Source: Fen-549 sp050011315 (lineage in GTDB: Bacteria > Actinomycetota > Thermoleophilia > Gaiellales > Gaiellaceae). Taken from it: a stretch of DNA of 64,000 nt. A program made the translations under genes and the position numbers. The notes beneath the pieces are model-generated. The model did not search any database. It was not told where the DNA came from and saw nothing but the letters and a program-made list of their open reading frames with translations. The stretch lies in NCBI GenBank assembly GCA_050011315.1, contig JBEKJI010000007.1, positions 1 through 64,000 of the forward strand. Reading direction: 5' to 3'. Below, one piece after another: positions 1 to 8,925 of the stretch (within the stretch, counting starts at the first letter, position 1; each line of letters opens with the position of its first letter).

Positions 1-907
1 CGAAGCCGGCCTCGCGGATACGGTCGATCAGAGCCGGGAAGCGACCGCGATCGACCGGCCGCAGGTCGAGCAGAGCGCTGCCTCTGGCCGCTATCGCCCT
101 CGCCACCACGTCCCGGGGCGCCAGCTCGTCGGTGAAGCGCTCGCCGTTCGAGTCGAGGAGAAGCGCGCCGGCACCACGAAGCGCCTCGCTCAGGAGCATC
201 CCGTTCGCGGACAGCGCGGTCGGGTGGAACTGCACGAACTCGAGGTCGGCAACCGCGGCTCCGGCCCTGTAGGCCATCGCGATCCCCTCCCCGAGCGCTC
301 CTTCCGGGTTGGTCGTCCGCGCCCAGAGAGCTCCGGCGCCGCCCGTAGCGAGCAGCGTGGCCGGCGACACGAGCGCGCCGCTTTCTCCGACCACTCCGAC
401 GCAGCGACCGCGCGAGCACCAGAGCCCCAGCACTCGCTCGCCCTCGAGAACACGAATTCGATCCTCGTCCCGAACCCGGCGGGCGAGCACGAGCTCGATC
501 TCACGTCCGGTCTCGGCGCCATGCGAATGAAACACCCGCGACCGCGAGTGGCCTCCCTCCAGACCCAACTCCGGCGAGAAGCGAACCCCGAGCGCGCGCA
601 GATCGTAGATGCGAGCGGGAGCCTCCTCGACGAGCACTTCGACGGCGCTCGGCCGGCAGAGCCCGCGTCCGGCGGCGATCGTGTCGGCGGCGTGGAGCTC
701 GGGGCTGTCGCCCGCGGAGCCGGCAGCGGCTATCCCCCCCTGGGCATGATAGGAAGCCGAGGCCGAGAGCGAGCCCTTGGAGACCACGAGCACCTGACCA
801 CCCTGTTCGGCGACCGTCAGGGCCGCGATCAGCCCGGCGATTCCGGCGCCGACCACAAGCAGATCGACTCGTTCCTCTCCGCTGCGGTTGCTGATCGATT
901 TGGTCAC
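1..907 (-). CDS. nadB: L-aspartate oxidase, N-terminal part (cut by window edge)
   Basis: Flavoprotein that oxidises L-aspartate to iminoaspartate, the first step of de novo NAD synthesis. I translated the minus strand from a GTG at 907 down to the window edge (about 302 codons). The N terminus has the FAD dinucleotide-binding motif LLVVGAGIAGLIAAL. It is followed by the family's SYHAQGGIAAA segment, the HSHGAETGREIE region, ATGGAGALWARTTNPEG, and FVQFHPTAL, all in succinate dehydrogenase/aspartate oxidase order. A GGAG lies 6 nt upstream of the GTG. The C-terminal helical domain lies outside the window. The gene is divergent from an NrtR-like regulator with an 88-nt gap, a context that fits NAD biosynthesis. 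Fumarate reductase flavoprotein is the alternative, but the motif set favours NadB. Confidence 0.93.
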   Translation of the reverse strand, partial: MTKSISNRSGEERVDLLVVGAGIAGLIAALTVAEQGGQVLVVSKGSLSASASYHAQGGIAAAGSAGDSPELHAADTIAAGRGLCRPSAVEVLVEEAPARIYDLRALGVRFSPELGLEGGHSRSRVFHSHGAETGREIELVLARRVRDEDRIRVLEGERVLGLWCSRGRCVGVVGESGALVSPATLLATGGAGALWARTTNPEGALGEGIAMAYRAGAAVADLEFVQFHPTALSANGMLLSEALRGAGALLLDSNGERFTDELAPRDVVARAIAARGSALLDLRPVDRGRFPALIDRIREAGF

Positions 908-995
908 TGGTTCTCCGGTCCGCTAAGTTATCGACTGGAAGTAGAAAACCTCGTCCGCAGTTTACCAGCTTTTCGCCTCCGAGACAGTAACGCCC

Positions 996-1679
996 TTGCA
1001 CGAGAAGCCCACACACGTTGTCCTGGCCGTTGTACTGCAGGTGCGCGACGGCCGATTACAGGTGCTTCTTTGGCAACGCCGGCAACCTCCGTTCGCCGGT
1101 GCCTTCGCGCTCCCGGGCGGTTATCTGCTGCCGGGCGAGACGCTCGAGGATTCGATCCGCCGCCACCTGGCCGAGAAAGTGGACGTCTGCGAGCTTTCGC
1201 ACATCGAGCAGCTGGTGACGACGAGCGATCCCGCCCGCCATCCAAGCGAATGGCAAGTGGCGACCGCGTACCTGGGCCTCGTGCCGAGCGACCTCGACCC
1301 CACACTCCCGTCCGACACCTCCTGGCACCCCGTCGCCGACCTACCCGAGACAGCTTTCGACCACGGCGCCATCATCACCGCGGGCCGGGAAAGGCTCAGA
1401 GCCAAGCTCTCCTACACGAACATCGGCTTCGCGCTAGCGCCGCATTCGTTCTCCATCTCCGAGCTCCGCGATCTCTACACAGCCGCGCTCGAGCATGAGG
1501 TCTCGGCCACAAACCTGCAGCGCGTCCTGCTCCGGCGCGAGCTGCTCGAGGCAACAGGCGAGCTGCGCGCCTCGGGCCCGAGCGGCGGACGCCCGGCCGC
1601 GCTCTACCGCTTCCGCTCGTGCACGCTCTCGATCACAGACCAGTTCGCGGTTTTGAGACCGCCCGGACAGCACGGATAG
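996..1679 (+). CDS. nrtR: NrtR-like NUDIX/winged-helix transcriptional regulator
   Basis: A 227-aa protein with an N-terminal NUDIX fold (about residues 7-145) and a C-terminal winged helix (about 150-225), the architecture of NrtR repressors that control NAD cofactor genes. The NUDIX box starts normally (G42, E48), but the catalytic tail is degenerate: RHLAEK replaces the usual R-E-x-x-E-E. A ligand-sensing, non-hydrolytic domain is therefore likely, as in known NrtR proteins. The TTG start at 996 is the only in-frame choice close to the first beta strand. The gene is divergent from nadB, and the 88-bp gap should hold the shared operator; I saw no convincing palindrome in it. The function is inferred from architecture and neighbourhood. 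Confidence 0.85.
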   Translation: MHEKPTHVVLAVVLQVRDGRLQVLLWQRRQPPFAGAFALPGGYLLPGETLEDSIRRHLAEKVDVCELSHIEQLVTTSDPARHPSEWQVATAYLGLVPSDLDPTLPSDTSWHPVADLPETAFDHGAIITAGRERLRAKLSYTNIGFALAPHSFSISELRDLYTAALEHEVSATNLQRVLLRRELLEATGELRASGPSGGRPAALYRFRSCTLSITDQFAVLRPPGQHG

Positions 1680-1692
1680 AGGAGGAGGCGGG

Positions 1693-3219
1693 TTACAGGG
1701 CCTTGAGGCCGCTTGCCTTCTTGCGCCCGCGCGCCTTCTCCAGCACGGGAGTGTCGATCGGCTTCGCCAGCCACTCGACCAGCTCCTGAGGCGGAATCGG
1801 CCGGGTCAGGTAGTAGCCCTGGGCAACGTCGCAGCCGAGCTCGGCCAGATCGTGCCAGATTTCCTTGGTCTCGACGCCCTCGGCAACGACCTTGAGGCCC
1901 ATGTTGCGCGAGAGGTCGATGGTAGAGCGCACGATCTGCTGATCGTTTTCGCTCTGCGTCATGCTCATGACGAAGGAGCGGTCGATCTTGAGCTCCTCCA
2001 CCGGCAGCTTGCGCAGATAGGAGAGCGACGAATAGCCGGTGCCGAAGTCGTCGATCGAGAGGCCGACGCCGAGATCGCGCAGCTTGGTCAAGACCTCGAG
2101 CGCCTTCGGCGGGTCGAGCATGATCGTGTTCTCCGTGATCTCCAGCTTCAAGAGGCTCGGATCCACATGCCAGGTATCGAGCAGCCGGGCGACGTCGTCG
2201 GGCAGCTCGGAGTCGAGAAGGTTGCGAGCCGACAGGTTGACCGCGATGTTGAGCGTGAGGCCCTGCTGCTGCCAGAGGTAGGACTGCTCGAGAGCCGAGT
2301 TGAGCACGTAGAGGGTGAGCGGGCGAATCAGGCCCGTATGCTCGGCAAGGGGGATGAAATCGTCGGGGAAGATCAGTCCGTGCTCGGGATGTTGCCAGCG
2401 CAGGAGCGCCTCGACGCCGTTGACCTTGCCCGTCTTGATGTCGGCCTTGGGCTGGTAGAAGAGCACCAGCTCCCTGTTCTCGAGCGCTCGCCTGAGCTCA
2501 CCGAGCAGCGCCAGGCGCTTGGGCGTGTTCTGATCGCGGTCGGCCGCGTAGACCTCGAAGCCCGCGTGCGCCTCCTTGGCCATGTACATGGCAACGTCCG
2601 CGCGCTGGACGAGCGTATCGACGTCGCCTCCGTGGTCGGGGAAGAGCGAGATGCCGATCGAGGCCTCGACGTCGAGCGTGAGGCCCTTGAGCATGAACGG
2701 CCGCGAGAGGGCCGTGGCGATCTTGCCGGCCACGCGCAAGGCCGCGTCCGAGTTCGCAGCTCCGGGCAGGAGCACGGCAAACTCGTCGCCACCGAAGCGG
2801 GCGATCGAGTCGACATCGCGCAGCACACCGCGCAGGCGCGGCCCGATCGCCTGCAGGATCAGATCGCCGTTTCGATGCCCGAGCGTGTCGTTGATCTCCT
2901 TGAACCGATCGAGATCCATGATCAGGAGCGAGAAACGGGAGTCCTCGCGGCGCGCCTGCAGGATCGCCTGCTCGACGCGGTCGCGGAACAGCGTCCTGTT
3001 GGGCAGGCTCGTCAACGTGTCGTGAAGAGCCTGGTACTCGTTCTCTTCCACCTGGAGGCGAAGCTTGCGCGCAGCCCTCGCCACGAAGACGAGCTGAACG
3101 AGATAGAGCGTCGCCAGAGTGATCGCGTCCAAGAGGTCAGCATTGAAGCCAATCCCGAGCGCCGCCATCAAGACAGCACTGAGGATGCCGAACTGGGCTG
3201 TGAGTGTGAGACGCCGCAT
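1693..3219 (-). CDS. Diguanylate cyclase/phosphodiesterase (GGDEF-EAL)
   Basis: A membrane-anchored c-di-GMP enzyme of 508 aa. After two short N-terminal hydrophobic segments (about residues 6-45) comes a GGDEF domain with intact RFGGDEF and a preceding RxxD inhibitory site (RDVD). An EAL domain follows with VEALLRW, NLSARNL, LEITENT, IDDFGTGYSSL and AEGVET all present. Both catalytic centres look intact, so the protein could make or degrade c-di-GMP; such tandem proteins often favour degradation. I chose the ATG at 3219 because the membrane segment begins right after it; an in-frame ATG at 3261 would add 14 residues. The gene stops 13 bp from the convergent nrtR and has no sensory domain beyond the membrane part. 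Confidence 0.92.
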   Translation of the reverse strand: MRRLTLTAQFGILSAVLMAALGIGFNADLLDAITLATLYLVQLVFVARAARKLRLQVEENEYQALHDTLTSLPNRTLFRDRVEQAILQARREDSRFSLLIMDLDRFKEINDTLGHRNGDLILQAIGPRLRGVLRDVDSIARFGGDEFAVLLPGAANSDAALRVAGKIATALSRPFMLKGLTLDVEASIGISLFPDHGGDVDTLVQRADVAMYMAKEAHAGFEVYAADRDQNTPKRLALLGELRRALENRELVLFYQPKADIKTGKVNGVEALLRWQHPEHGLIFPDDFIPLAEHTGLIRPLTLYVLNSALEQSYLWQQQGLTLNIAVNLSARNLLDSELPDDVARLLDTWHVDPSLLKLEITENTIMLDPPKALEVLTKLRDLGVGLSIDDFGTGYSSLSYLRKLPVEELKIDRSFVMSMTQSENDQQIVRSTIDLSRNMGLKVVAEGVETKEIWHDLAELGCDVAQGYYLTRPIPPQELVEWLAKPIDTPVLEKARGRKKASGLKAL

Positions 3220-3520
3220 GTTTAGCCTAATCGGCCTACCGCATTCAGAACTAAAGAACATTCGCCCGATAGTTGGAACACCCTTTCGGGTGATTAGAGG
3301 CGGCAGCGGGCGCCACCGGCCGGCCCCCAAGCTGCGTCGCAGTCACCTGGCTCGTGGTCGCGCGCGGGCGCGCCTAATAGATTTCAGGCGTGAGCCCGAA
3401 ACCCCTCAACCCGCTCCCCGGGTGCGACTGCGAGGGCTCTCGCCCGAGTAGCAGGAACTCGCCTTCGTCCCCCGGAAACCGGCTCGGTAGACGCGAATTC
3501 GAGACCGGGTCGTTTCCACG

Positions 3521-3539
3521 ACTTCTTAGGAACTTCTTA
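3521..3539 (+). promoter_or_regulatory. Tandem ACTTCTTA direct repeat upstream of the ABC operon
   Basis: Two exact copies of ACTTCTTA start at 3521 and 3532, that is 11 bp apart, about one helical turn, in the long gap (3220-4068) before the sugar transport operon. Phasing of this kind is typical of operator half-sites for a regulator binding direct repeats. No regulator can be assigned. Confidence 0.3.
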
Positions 3540-3895
3540 ACCCGAGCTTCATATGGCTTGTGTCCTCGGTTTTCCGCTTCCCGAGCCGGCACGGGCCGGC
3601 GGCGGTCTCTTGACACGCCCGTTGCCGCGAAGTATCAAGTCCACGAGGCTGGCGATCCGAGGGTTTCTAGCGTTCTCCAGAGAGTGCTCAGAAACGAGGG
3701 CCGTCCAGCACGAGAACAGCTGCGATGATTCAGTTCACCGACATGGCCTCCACGGTCCCCCAAGCGCCGGTTGCACCCGGCGGCAGGTGGGCACCGGCCA
3801 ACGGGAGCGCAGCCCTCTCCACAGCTTTCGCCGTCCATCCGGCATCGCTCGCCTACCGCTGCTCGGGGCGACGCGCCGGCTCGACGGCCACCAAG

Positions 3896-3947
3896 TTTCC
3901 GCACGCGCCCGTATCGGGCGTGCGGAAAGAGCCCGTCCTCGGACGGG
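3896..3947 (+). promoter_or_regulatory. Two tandem hairpins in the leader of the transport operon
   Basis: The first hairpin pairs 3896-3910 with 3916-3928 (13 bp, a 2-nt bulge, loop GTATC). The second pairs CCCGTC with GACGGG around 3932-3947 and is followed by TGTTT. They lie 120-170 nt upstream of the binding-protein start codon. They could be a terminator of an upstream transcript or an attenuator. The 849-bp gap 3220-4068 otherwise shows no convincing gene. Confidence 0.4.
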
Positions 3948-4068
3948 TGTTTATGTCGCTACCGCTCGGAGGATGCATCCGGGAAAAGCAGCACCGTATC
4001 TCGATCCGCTGTTTCTCCTCCGAGGCAAAAACCGATCCGGGCCGCGAGGCCCGGTGGAGGTGACACGA

Positions 4069-5796
4069 ATGGTAAGTCGTAAAAAAGTGGCTATCAGCCT
4101 CGGGATCGTGGCAGTTGCTGCGATTTCGTTGATGGCGGCCAGTTGGGCGGGCGCTATGGCAAAGGCTGCCTCGTACCCGCGCAGTCAGACGCTCTTTACG
4201 GGCGGCACGCAGTGGGGCAGCATCGCGGGCACAAACCCCTATGGGGGTAACTATGCAACCGGGATGGTCGGCCTCAGCAACGAGACACTCCTGCGTTACG
4301 ACCCGCTCAAGGACAAGTACATCAACTGGCTTGCCAAGAGCGCCAAGTTCACCGGTCCGAAGACATATACGGTCGTGCTCCGAAGTGGTGTCAAGTGGAG
4401 CAACGGCCTGCCGTTCACGGCCAAAGATGTGGTCTGGAACTTCAATCTCGGACGCTTCAAGACTGCCTTCTGGAACAACCTCTGGCTGAACCTCAAGTCA
4501 ATGAAGGCTAAGGGGGCTCACACGGTCGTCTTCACGTTCGAAGGCACGCCGAACTACATTCAGTGGCAGAACCTGATGTGGAACCTGCCGATGATGAGCC
4601 CCACGCAGTCGAAAGGCATCACTACCACAGACCCGGCGAGCCTTTTGTCATGGAGCCCTAGTGTTCCCATTGGCACGGGGCCGTATACGCTCGATAAGGC
4701 GGGTTACGACCCCACGACCAGAGTCGTGTGGAAGAAGAAAGCGGTCTGGTGGGCTGCGCAGCAGAAGCTTGAGCCGTCGCCGCAGCCGACGTACATCATC
4801 GACCTCTGCAACACGAGCAACACGACGGCGTTGGCGGCTCTCACGTCACACATCGTCGACCTGAGCAACACTGGTCAAATGGGGATCGCGCCCGCCGTTG
4901 CGAGCGGGGATGTGCAGACTTACCTCCCCAAATCTCCGTTCTTCTTGTCGGCAAACACGGCTTGGTTGACGCCGAATACGACACGCAAGCCCATGGACGA
5001 CCCTGTCTTCCGGAGGGCGCTTGCTACGGCGCTCAATATCGACGCGATCGTCGACAAGGACTACAACGGACTGGTTATTAAGGCGAATGGGAGCGGATTG
5101 CTCCCGGTCTGGGCAAAGTGGATCGCTTCCGATCTCGTCAGCTCGAAGGGCTTCTCCTACAGCGTTTCAGACGCGAAGAAGCTGCTGACGGATGCCGGCT
5201 ACAAGATGGGCGGAGACGGCTACTTCAACAACAAGGACGGGTCCAACCTCAATCTCAAGATCGAAGTCCCGTCGGGTTGGAGCGACTGGGAAATCGCGAG
5301 AGATATGATTATCCAGGACGCCAAGGCCGCTGGAATCAAGATCAGCGTGGTCGAAGGCGACCAGAACAAGGTGCAGTTCACGGATCTCTACAATGGCGAT
5401 TACGATCTCGAGATCAACAACGCCTACGCTTTGAGCGATAGCCCGTGGACGTTCTTCAACGGCATCTTCAATCTCCCGATCCTCTCGCAGCAGACGTTTG
5501 CCAACTTCGAGAGGTATACCAATACGAGGGCGTGGAATCTGGTCAAGGCGCTCGATCACACTCCAGTTTCCAACGTCGCAAAGCAAAAGTCGCTCATGAA
5601 GTCGCTTGAGGACATCCTCCTGACCAACCTGCCGTTAATCCCGATGTGGTACAACCCCCTCTGGGCGGAAATGCAGTCCAAGTACTGGACGAACTGGCCA
5701 CAAGCGGGTACGTCGCGGCAGTACACACCTGCCTCGTGGCGCGGCTACGGGCAGATGACTGCTATCGACATGTACGCGCACGTCAAGAAAGCGTAG
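4069..5796 (+). CDS. Extracellular solute-binding protein, Opp/Dpp family (SBP_bac_5)
   Basis: A 575-aa binding protein for an Opp-type ABC importer. The first 34 residues form a Sec signal with a basic start (MVSRKK) and a hydrophobic core ending near AMAKA. No lipobox cysteine is seen, so it may be released or held non-covalently, which is unusual for a Gram-positive binding protein. Downstream the family pattern is present: an early SQTLFTGG segment, FTAKDVVWNF, and FRRALATALNID about two thirds in. The ATG at 4069 has GGAGG 10-15 nt upstream. It is the first gene of an operon with two permeases, two ATPases and a GH130 enzyme, so the cargo is probably a manno- or gluco-oligosaccharide rather than a peptide. 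This cluster-five family carries both kinds of cargo. Confidence 0.93.
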   Translation: MVSRKKVAISLGIVAVAAISLMAASWAGAMAKAASYPRSQTLFTGGTQWGSIAGTNPYGGNYATGMVGLSNETLLRYDPLKDKYINWLAKSAKFTGPKTYTVVLRSGVKWSNGLPFTAKDVVWNFNLGRFKTAFWNNLWLNLKSMKAKGAHTVVFTFEGTPNYIQWQNLMWNLPMMSPTQSKGITTTDPASLLSWSPSVPIGTGPYTLDKAGYDPTTRVVWKKKAVWWAAQQKLEPSPQPTYIIDLCNTSNTTALAALTSHIVDLSNTGQMGIAPAVASGDVQTYLPKSPFFLSANTAWLTPNTTRKPMDDPVFRRALATALNIDAIVDKDYNGLVIKANGSGLLPVWAKWIASDLVSSKGFSYSVSDAKKLLTDAGYKMGGDGYFNNKDGSNLNLKIEVPSGWSDWEIARDMIIQDAKAAGIKISVVEGDQNKVQFTDLYNGDYDLEINNAYALSDSPWTFFNGIFNLPILSQQTFANFERYTNTRAWNLVKALDHTPVSNVAKQKSLMKSLEDILLTNLPLIPMWYNPLWAEMQSKYWTNWPQAGTSRQYTPASWRGYGQMTAIDMYAHVKKA

Positions 5797-5836
5797 TAGC
5801 GAACGATAGGAATACCTGAGTAGTACAGGAAGTAAC

Positions 5837-5886
5837 ACCACCGCCCCTCCTCCCGGCTGGTTCCGGCGGGGAGGGGCGGTGGTTTT
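5837..5886 (+). terminator. Intrinsic terminator/attenuator between binding protein and permease
   Basis: ACCACCGCCCCTC (5837-5849) pairs perfectly with GAGGGGCGGTGGT (5871-5883) and is followed by a T run. It lies inside the operon, after the binding-protein gene. Partial termination here would give more binding protein than membrane components, a common arrangement in ABC operons. Confidence 0.85.
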
Positions 5887-5959
5887 CTGTAGAATGACGC
5901 CCCTTCTCCTCTTGGGAGCGAAGGTCGGCATCGGTAGAATGACGTAGCTAGGAGGCCTC

Positions 5960-6955
5960 GTGCGACTCTACTTGGTGAGAAAACTGATTACCTATAGCCT
6001 CACCGCCATCGCTGCGGTGACGGTCGATTGGATCATCCCGCACGCTATGCCAGGCGACCCTATTAAGACTCTACTCGCTAGGTTCGCCATTCGAAGCGAA
6101 GGAACGTATCAAAGTCTTTATCACACCTTCGCCCGATCATTCAGAACCGACCTTCCGCTCTGGAAGCAGTACTACTACTTCTGGGTTTCGCTTTTCCACG
6201 GTGATCTCGGTCTCAGCATCGATCAGTTTCCCACCACCGTGACGACGATCATCGGGCGCGCGGCCCCATACACGCTCGGGCTGCTGGTTCCCGCGATCGT
6301 TCTCAGCTTCTATGTCGGCAACAAGCTCGGCGCATTCGCTGCCAGGCGCAAGACGCTGGACAACACCGTGCTGCCGATCTCGTACCTGATCACCGCGACG
6401 CCCTACATGTGGGCGGCGATGCTGATCGCCTGGCTACTCGCATACAAGTGGTCGCTCTTCCCCGGGTTGTACGGCTACGACGTGACGCTGAAGCAATCGT
6501 GGTCGTGGCGCTTCATCATCAGTCTGCTCGACCACTGGTTCCTGCCCTTCTTCACCCTCTTCCTGATCGGGCTCGGCGGCTGGGCGATCGGGATGCGGAA
6601 CATGATCATCTTCGAGCTCGAGTCGGACTACTCGCATTACCTGGAGGCGCTCGGGGCGCCGCAGAGGCTGATACGCAAATACGCGTTCCGAAACGCCTTG
6701 CTGCCCCAGATAACCGGGCTCGCGCTCGCGCTCGGAGCCGTCATCGGCGGAGCTCTCGTCACCGAGATCGTCTTCAACTATCCAGGTTTAGGCTCGGTGA
6801 TCTTCAGAGCTATTCAGAACAAGGACTACTTCCTCATTCAGGGTGTATTCCTCTTTATCATCCTCGGCATCCTGGTCGCCAACTTCTGCGTCGACATCGT
6901 CTACATGATCATCGACCCGAGAACCAGGATCGGAATGCAAGGCGGACAGGCATGA
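5960..6955 (+). CDS. ABC transporter permease, OppB/DppB type
   Basis: A 331-aa inner-membrane permease with about six transmembrane helices and the N-terminal domain pattern MRLYLVRKLITY of OppB-like proteins. The cytoplasmic coupling (EAA) loop reads EALGAPQRLIRKYAFRNALL near residue 230. GTG start at 5960 with AGGAGG 6-10 nt upstream. Its stop overlaps the start of the second permease (ATGA), implying translational coupling. It forms the pore together with the next gene. Confidence 0.93.
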   Translation: MRLYLVRKLITYSLTAIAAVTVDWIIPHAMPGDPIKTLLARFAIRSEGTYQSLYHTFARSFRTDLPLWKQYYYFWVSLFHGDLGLSIDQFPTTVTTIIGRAAPYTLGLLVPAIVLSFYVGNKLGAFAARRKTLDNTVLPISYLITATPYMWAAMLIAWLLAYKWSLFPGLYGYDVTLKQSWSWRFIISLLDHWFLPFFTLFLIGLGGWAIGMRNMIIFELESDYSHYLEALGAPQRLIRKYAFRNALLPQITGLALALGAVIGGALVTEIVFNYPGLGSVIFRAIQNKDYFLIQGVFLFIILGILVANFCVDIVYMIIDPRTRIGMQGGQA

Positions 6956-7968
6956 CGAATCCAGCGAAAACACCCAAGAAGGCAAGCCGCGTAACAAGAG
7001 AAGCCGGAAAACATCACAAGCCGGATTTCGACCCAAAATCCGCGGCAGCGATCGCCGAAGGCAGTAGGAAGGAAGGAGAAGCGTTAAAGCCCATTACGGT
7101 GACGCCAGGAATGAGCAGCTTCCGCGAAATGGTCTATTTCGCGTTCAGGAACCGCAAGCTCGTCATCGGCTTGAGCATCGTCCTCTTCTTTCTCCTTCTA
7201 GCTATTGTCGGACCGTATATCGCCCAGCACACGCCAGCTGAGTTTTCCGGCCCGAAAAATATCGCGCCGACCTTGAAAGACGGCTTCTATCTCGGTACTA
7301 CTTCGAACGGGCAGGACATCTTCGCCCAGTTCATCAGCGGCCTGAGAAACGCGTTCGAAATCGGCCTGCTCGCCGGAGCGATAGCGTCCGGAGTAGCGAT
7401 GCTCGTCGGTTTTGTGGCCGGTTACCGGGCCGGTATCGTCGATGAGGTATTGAGTATGATCACCAACATCGTCCTCTGTATTCCGGTGTTCGCGCTTCTG
7501 CTCGTTGTCGCGGCCTTCTGGCAGATGAAGTCGATCTTACCCGAAGGATTCCTGGTTGGAATCATCAGCTGGCCTTGGGCGGCTAGGGCTCTCAGAGCCC
7601 AGACCTTCTCGCTAACCGCGAGGGAGTTCGTCAGTCTCGCCCGGCTGAGCGGAGAAAGAACCTTCAAGATCATCTTCAAGGAGATCGCGCCGAACATGAG
7701 CTCCTACCTGTTCATGATGTTCATCCTCCTCTTCGGAGGCGCGATCCTCATCGCGGCAACTCTCGACTTCCTCGGGCTCGGGCCCGGAGGAACGGTCACG
7801 CTCGGACGGATGATGAACGTCGCAGCGATCCAGAATTCCGCCATCTACTACGGCTACTGGTGGTGGTTTGTGCCGCCCGGCCTCGCTATCGCCTTGATCG
7901 TCGGCGGCGCCTACTTCATGAACGTCGGCCTCGACGAAGTATTCAATCCACGGCTAAGAGAGATGTGA
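6952..7968 (+). CDS. ABC transporter permease, OppC/DppC type
   Basis: A 338-aa permease partner. The first ~60 residues are a charged, lysine-rich cytoplasmic extension, longer than usual for OppC. They are followed by the first hydrophobic helix (LVIGLSIVLFFLLLAIVGPYI begins near residue 70) and five more helices. The coupling loop RLSGERTFKIIFKEIAPN is visible near residue 225. The ATG at 6952 overlaps the preceding stop by 4 nt; an upstream in-frame extension is the antisense-style remainder of the first permease region and is not used. Confidence 0.92.
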   Translation: MTNPAKTPKKASRVTREAGKHHKPDFDPKSAAAIAEGSRKEGEALKPITVTPGMSSFREMVYFAFRNRKLVIGLSIVLFFLLLAIVGPYIAQHTPAEFSGPKNIAPTLKDGFYLGTTSNGQDIFAQFISGLRNAFEIGLLAGAIASGVAMLVGFVAGYRAGIVDEVLSMITNIVLCIPVFALLLVVAAFWQMKSILPEGFLVGIISWPWAARALRAQTFSLTAREFVSLARLSGERTFKIIFKEIAPNMSSYLFMMFILLFGGAILIAATLDFLGLGPGGTVTLGRMMNVAAIQNSAIYYGYWWWFVPPGLAIALIVGGAYFMNVGLDEVFNPRLREM

Positions 7969-7972
7969 GCAC

Positions 7973-8923
7973 GTGAGTCTTCAAATCGAGAATCTCAAGG
8001 TCTACTACCGCACCCTCGCCGGCGACGTTCAGGCGCTCGACGGCGTCAGCCTGGACATCGCCGACAGCGAGATCATGGGGCTAGCAGGCGAGTCCGGCTG
8101 TGGCAAGTCGACGCTCGGAAACAGCCTCATTCACCTGTCGGGGCGCATGAAATACGTCGAAGGACGAGTGACGCTCGACGACAAGGAGCTGCCCGTCTGG
8201 GATATGCGCGAGATGAACCAGTACCGGTACAAGCATCTATCGATCATCCCGCAGTACGCGATGAGCGCCATGAATCCGACCCGGAAGGTCGGGAAGATGA
8301 CCGCGGAGCTGCTCCGCTCGCGAGGCGTAGATGCCAAGACGGTGCTACCGGAGTTCAAGCGGCGCCTCGAGCTGGTCGGCCTCTCGAGCGATGTCCTCAA
8401 GATGTACCCGATCGAGCTCTCCGGCGGCATGAAGCAGCGAACGGTGATGGTCATCTCGACCTTGCTCGATCCCTCGCTTCTGATCGCCGACGAGATCACC
8501 TCGGCGCTCGACGTCTCGAGTCAGAAGGCAGTCGCCGAGATGCTGATCGAATTCCGGCAGCGCGGCTTCGTGAAGAGCATGATCGTCATCACTCACGACA
8601 TCTCGATCCTGGCTCAGATCGCCGACACGATTCTGGTGATGTACGCCGGCAAGCTGGCGGAGAGAGCATCGGCCGAGACGATCATCACCAACGCGCGGCA
8701 TCCGTACACGCGGTTGCTGATCTCCTCGCTCCCCGAGGTTGGGGTCACCTACGCCGGCAAGAGGCTTTCGGGTATCGCCGGTACGCCTCCGGCTCTGCTC
8801 AATCCCCCTAAAGGATGCCGCTTCAGGGCCCGCTGCCCGTACGCCTTCGAGAAGTGTCTGGAGGAGCCGCCGTTCATCGAGGTGGATCCCGGGCATTTCG
8901 TCGCTTGCTGGAAGGAGATCTAA
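7973..8923 (+). CDS. ABC transporter ATP-binding protein, OppD/DppD type
   Basis: A 316-aa ATPase that powers the importer. Walker A is GESGCGKSTLG, the signature is LSGGMKQRTV and Walker B is LLIADEITSALD; the position after the catalytic Glu is Ile rather than the usual Pro. The C terminus has the oligopeptide/dipeptide-type cysteine patch GCRFRARCPYAFEKC, which in relatives binds an iron-sulphur cluster. GTG start at 7973, five bases after the second permease stop. It acts as a heterodimer with the next gene. Confidence 0.94.
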   Translation: MSLQIENLKVYYRTLAGDVQALDGVSLDIADSEIMGLAGESGCGKSTLGNSLIHLSGRMKYVEGRVTLDDKELPVWDMREMNQYRYKHLSIIPQYAMSAMNPTRKVGKMTAELLRSRGVDAKTVLPEFKRRLELVGLSSDVLKMYPIELSGGMKQRTVMVISTLLDPSLLIADEITSALDVSSQKAVAEMLIEFRQRGFVKSMIVITHDISILAQIADTILVMYAGKLAERASAETIITNARHPYTRLLISSLPEVGVTYAGKRLSGIAGTPPALLNPPKGCRFRARCPYAFEKCLEEPPFIEVDPGHFVACWKEI

Positions 8924-8925
8924 CG

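Noticed and set aside
224..1498. Long plus-strand open frame (424 codons)
   Set aside because: Antisense to nadB and overlapping the NrtR-like gene; low-complexity Arg/Pro/Gly-rich product typical of a GC-rich shadow frame.
1852..3225. Plus-strand open frame of 457 codons
   Set aside because: Exactly antisense to the GGDEF-EAL gene, whose motifs are intact.
3553..4068. Upstream in-frame extension of the binding-protein gene and small frames within the leader
   Set aside because: A consensus ribosome site and a signal peptide fix the start at 4069; the frames upstream have no plausible signal or domain and overlap strong hairpins.
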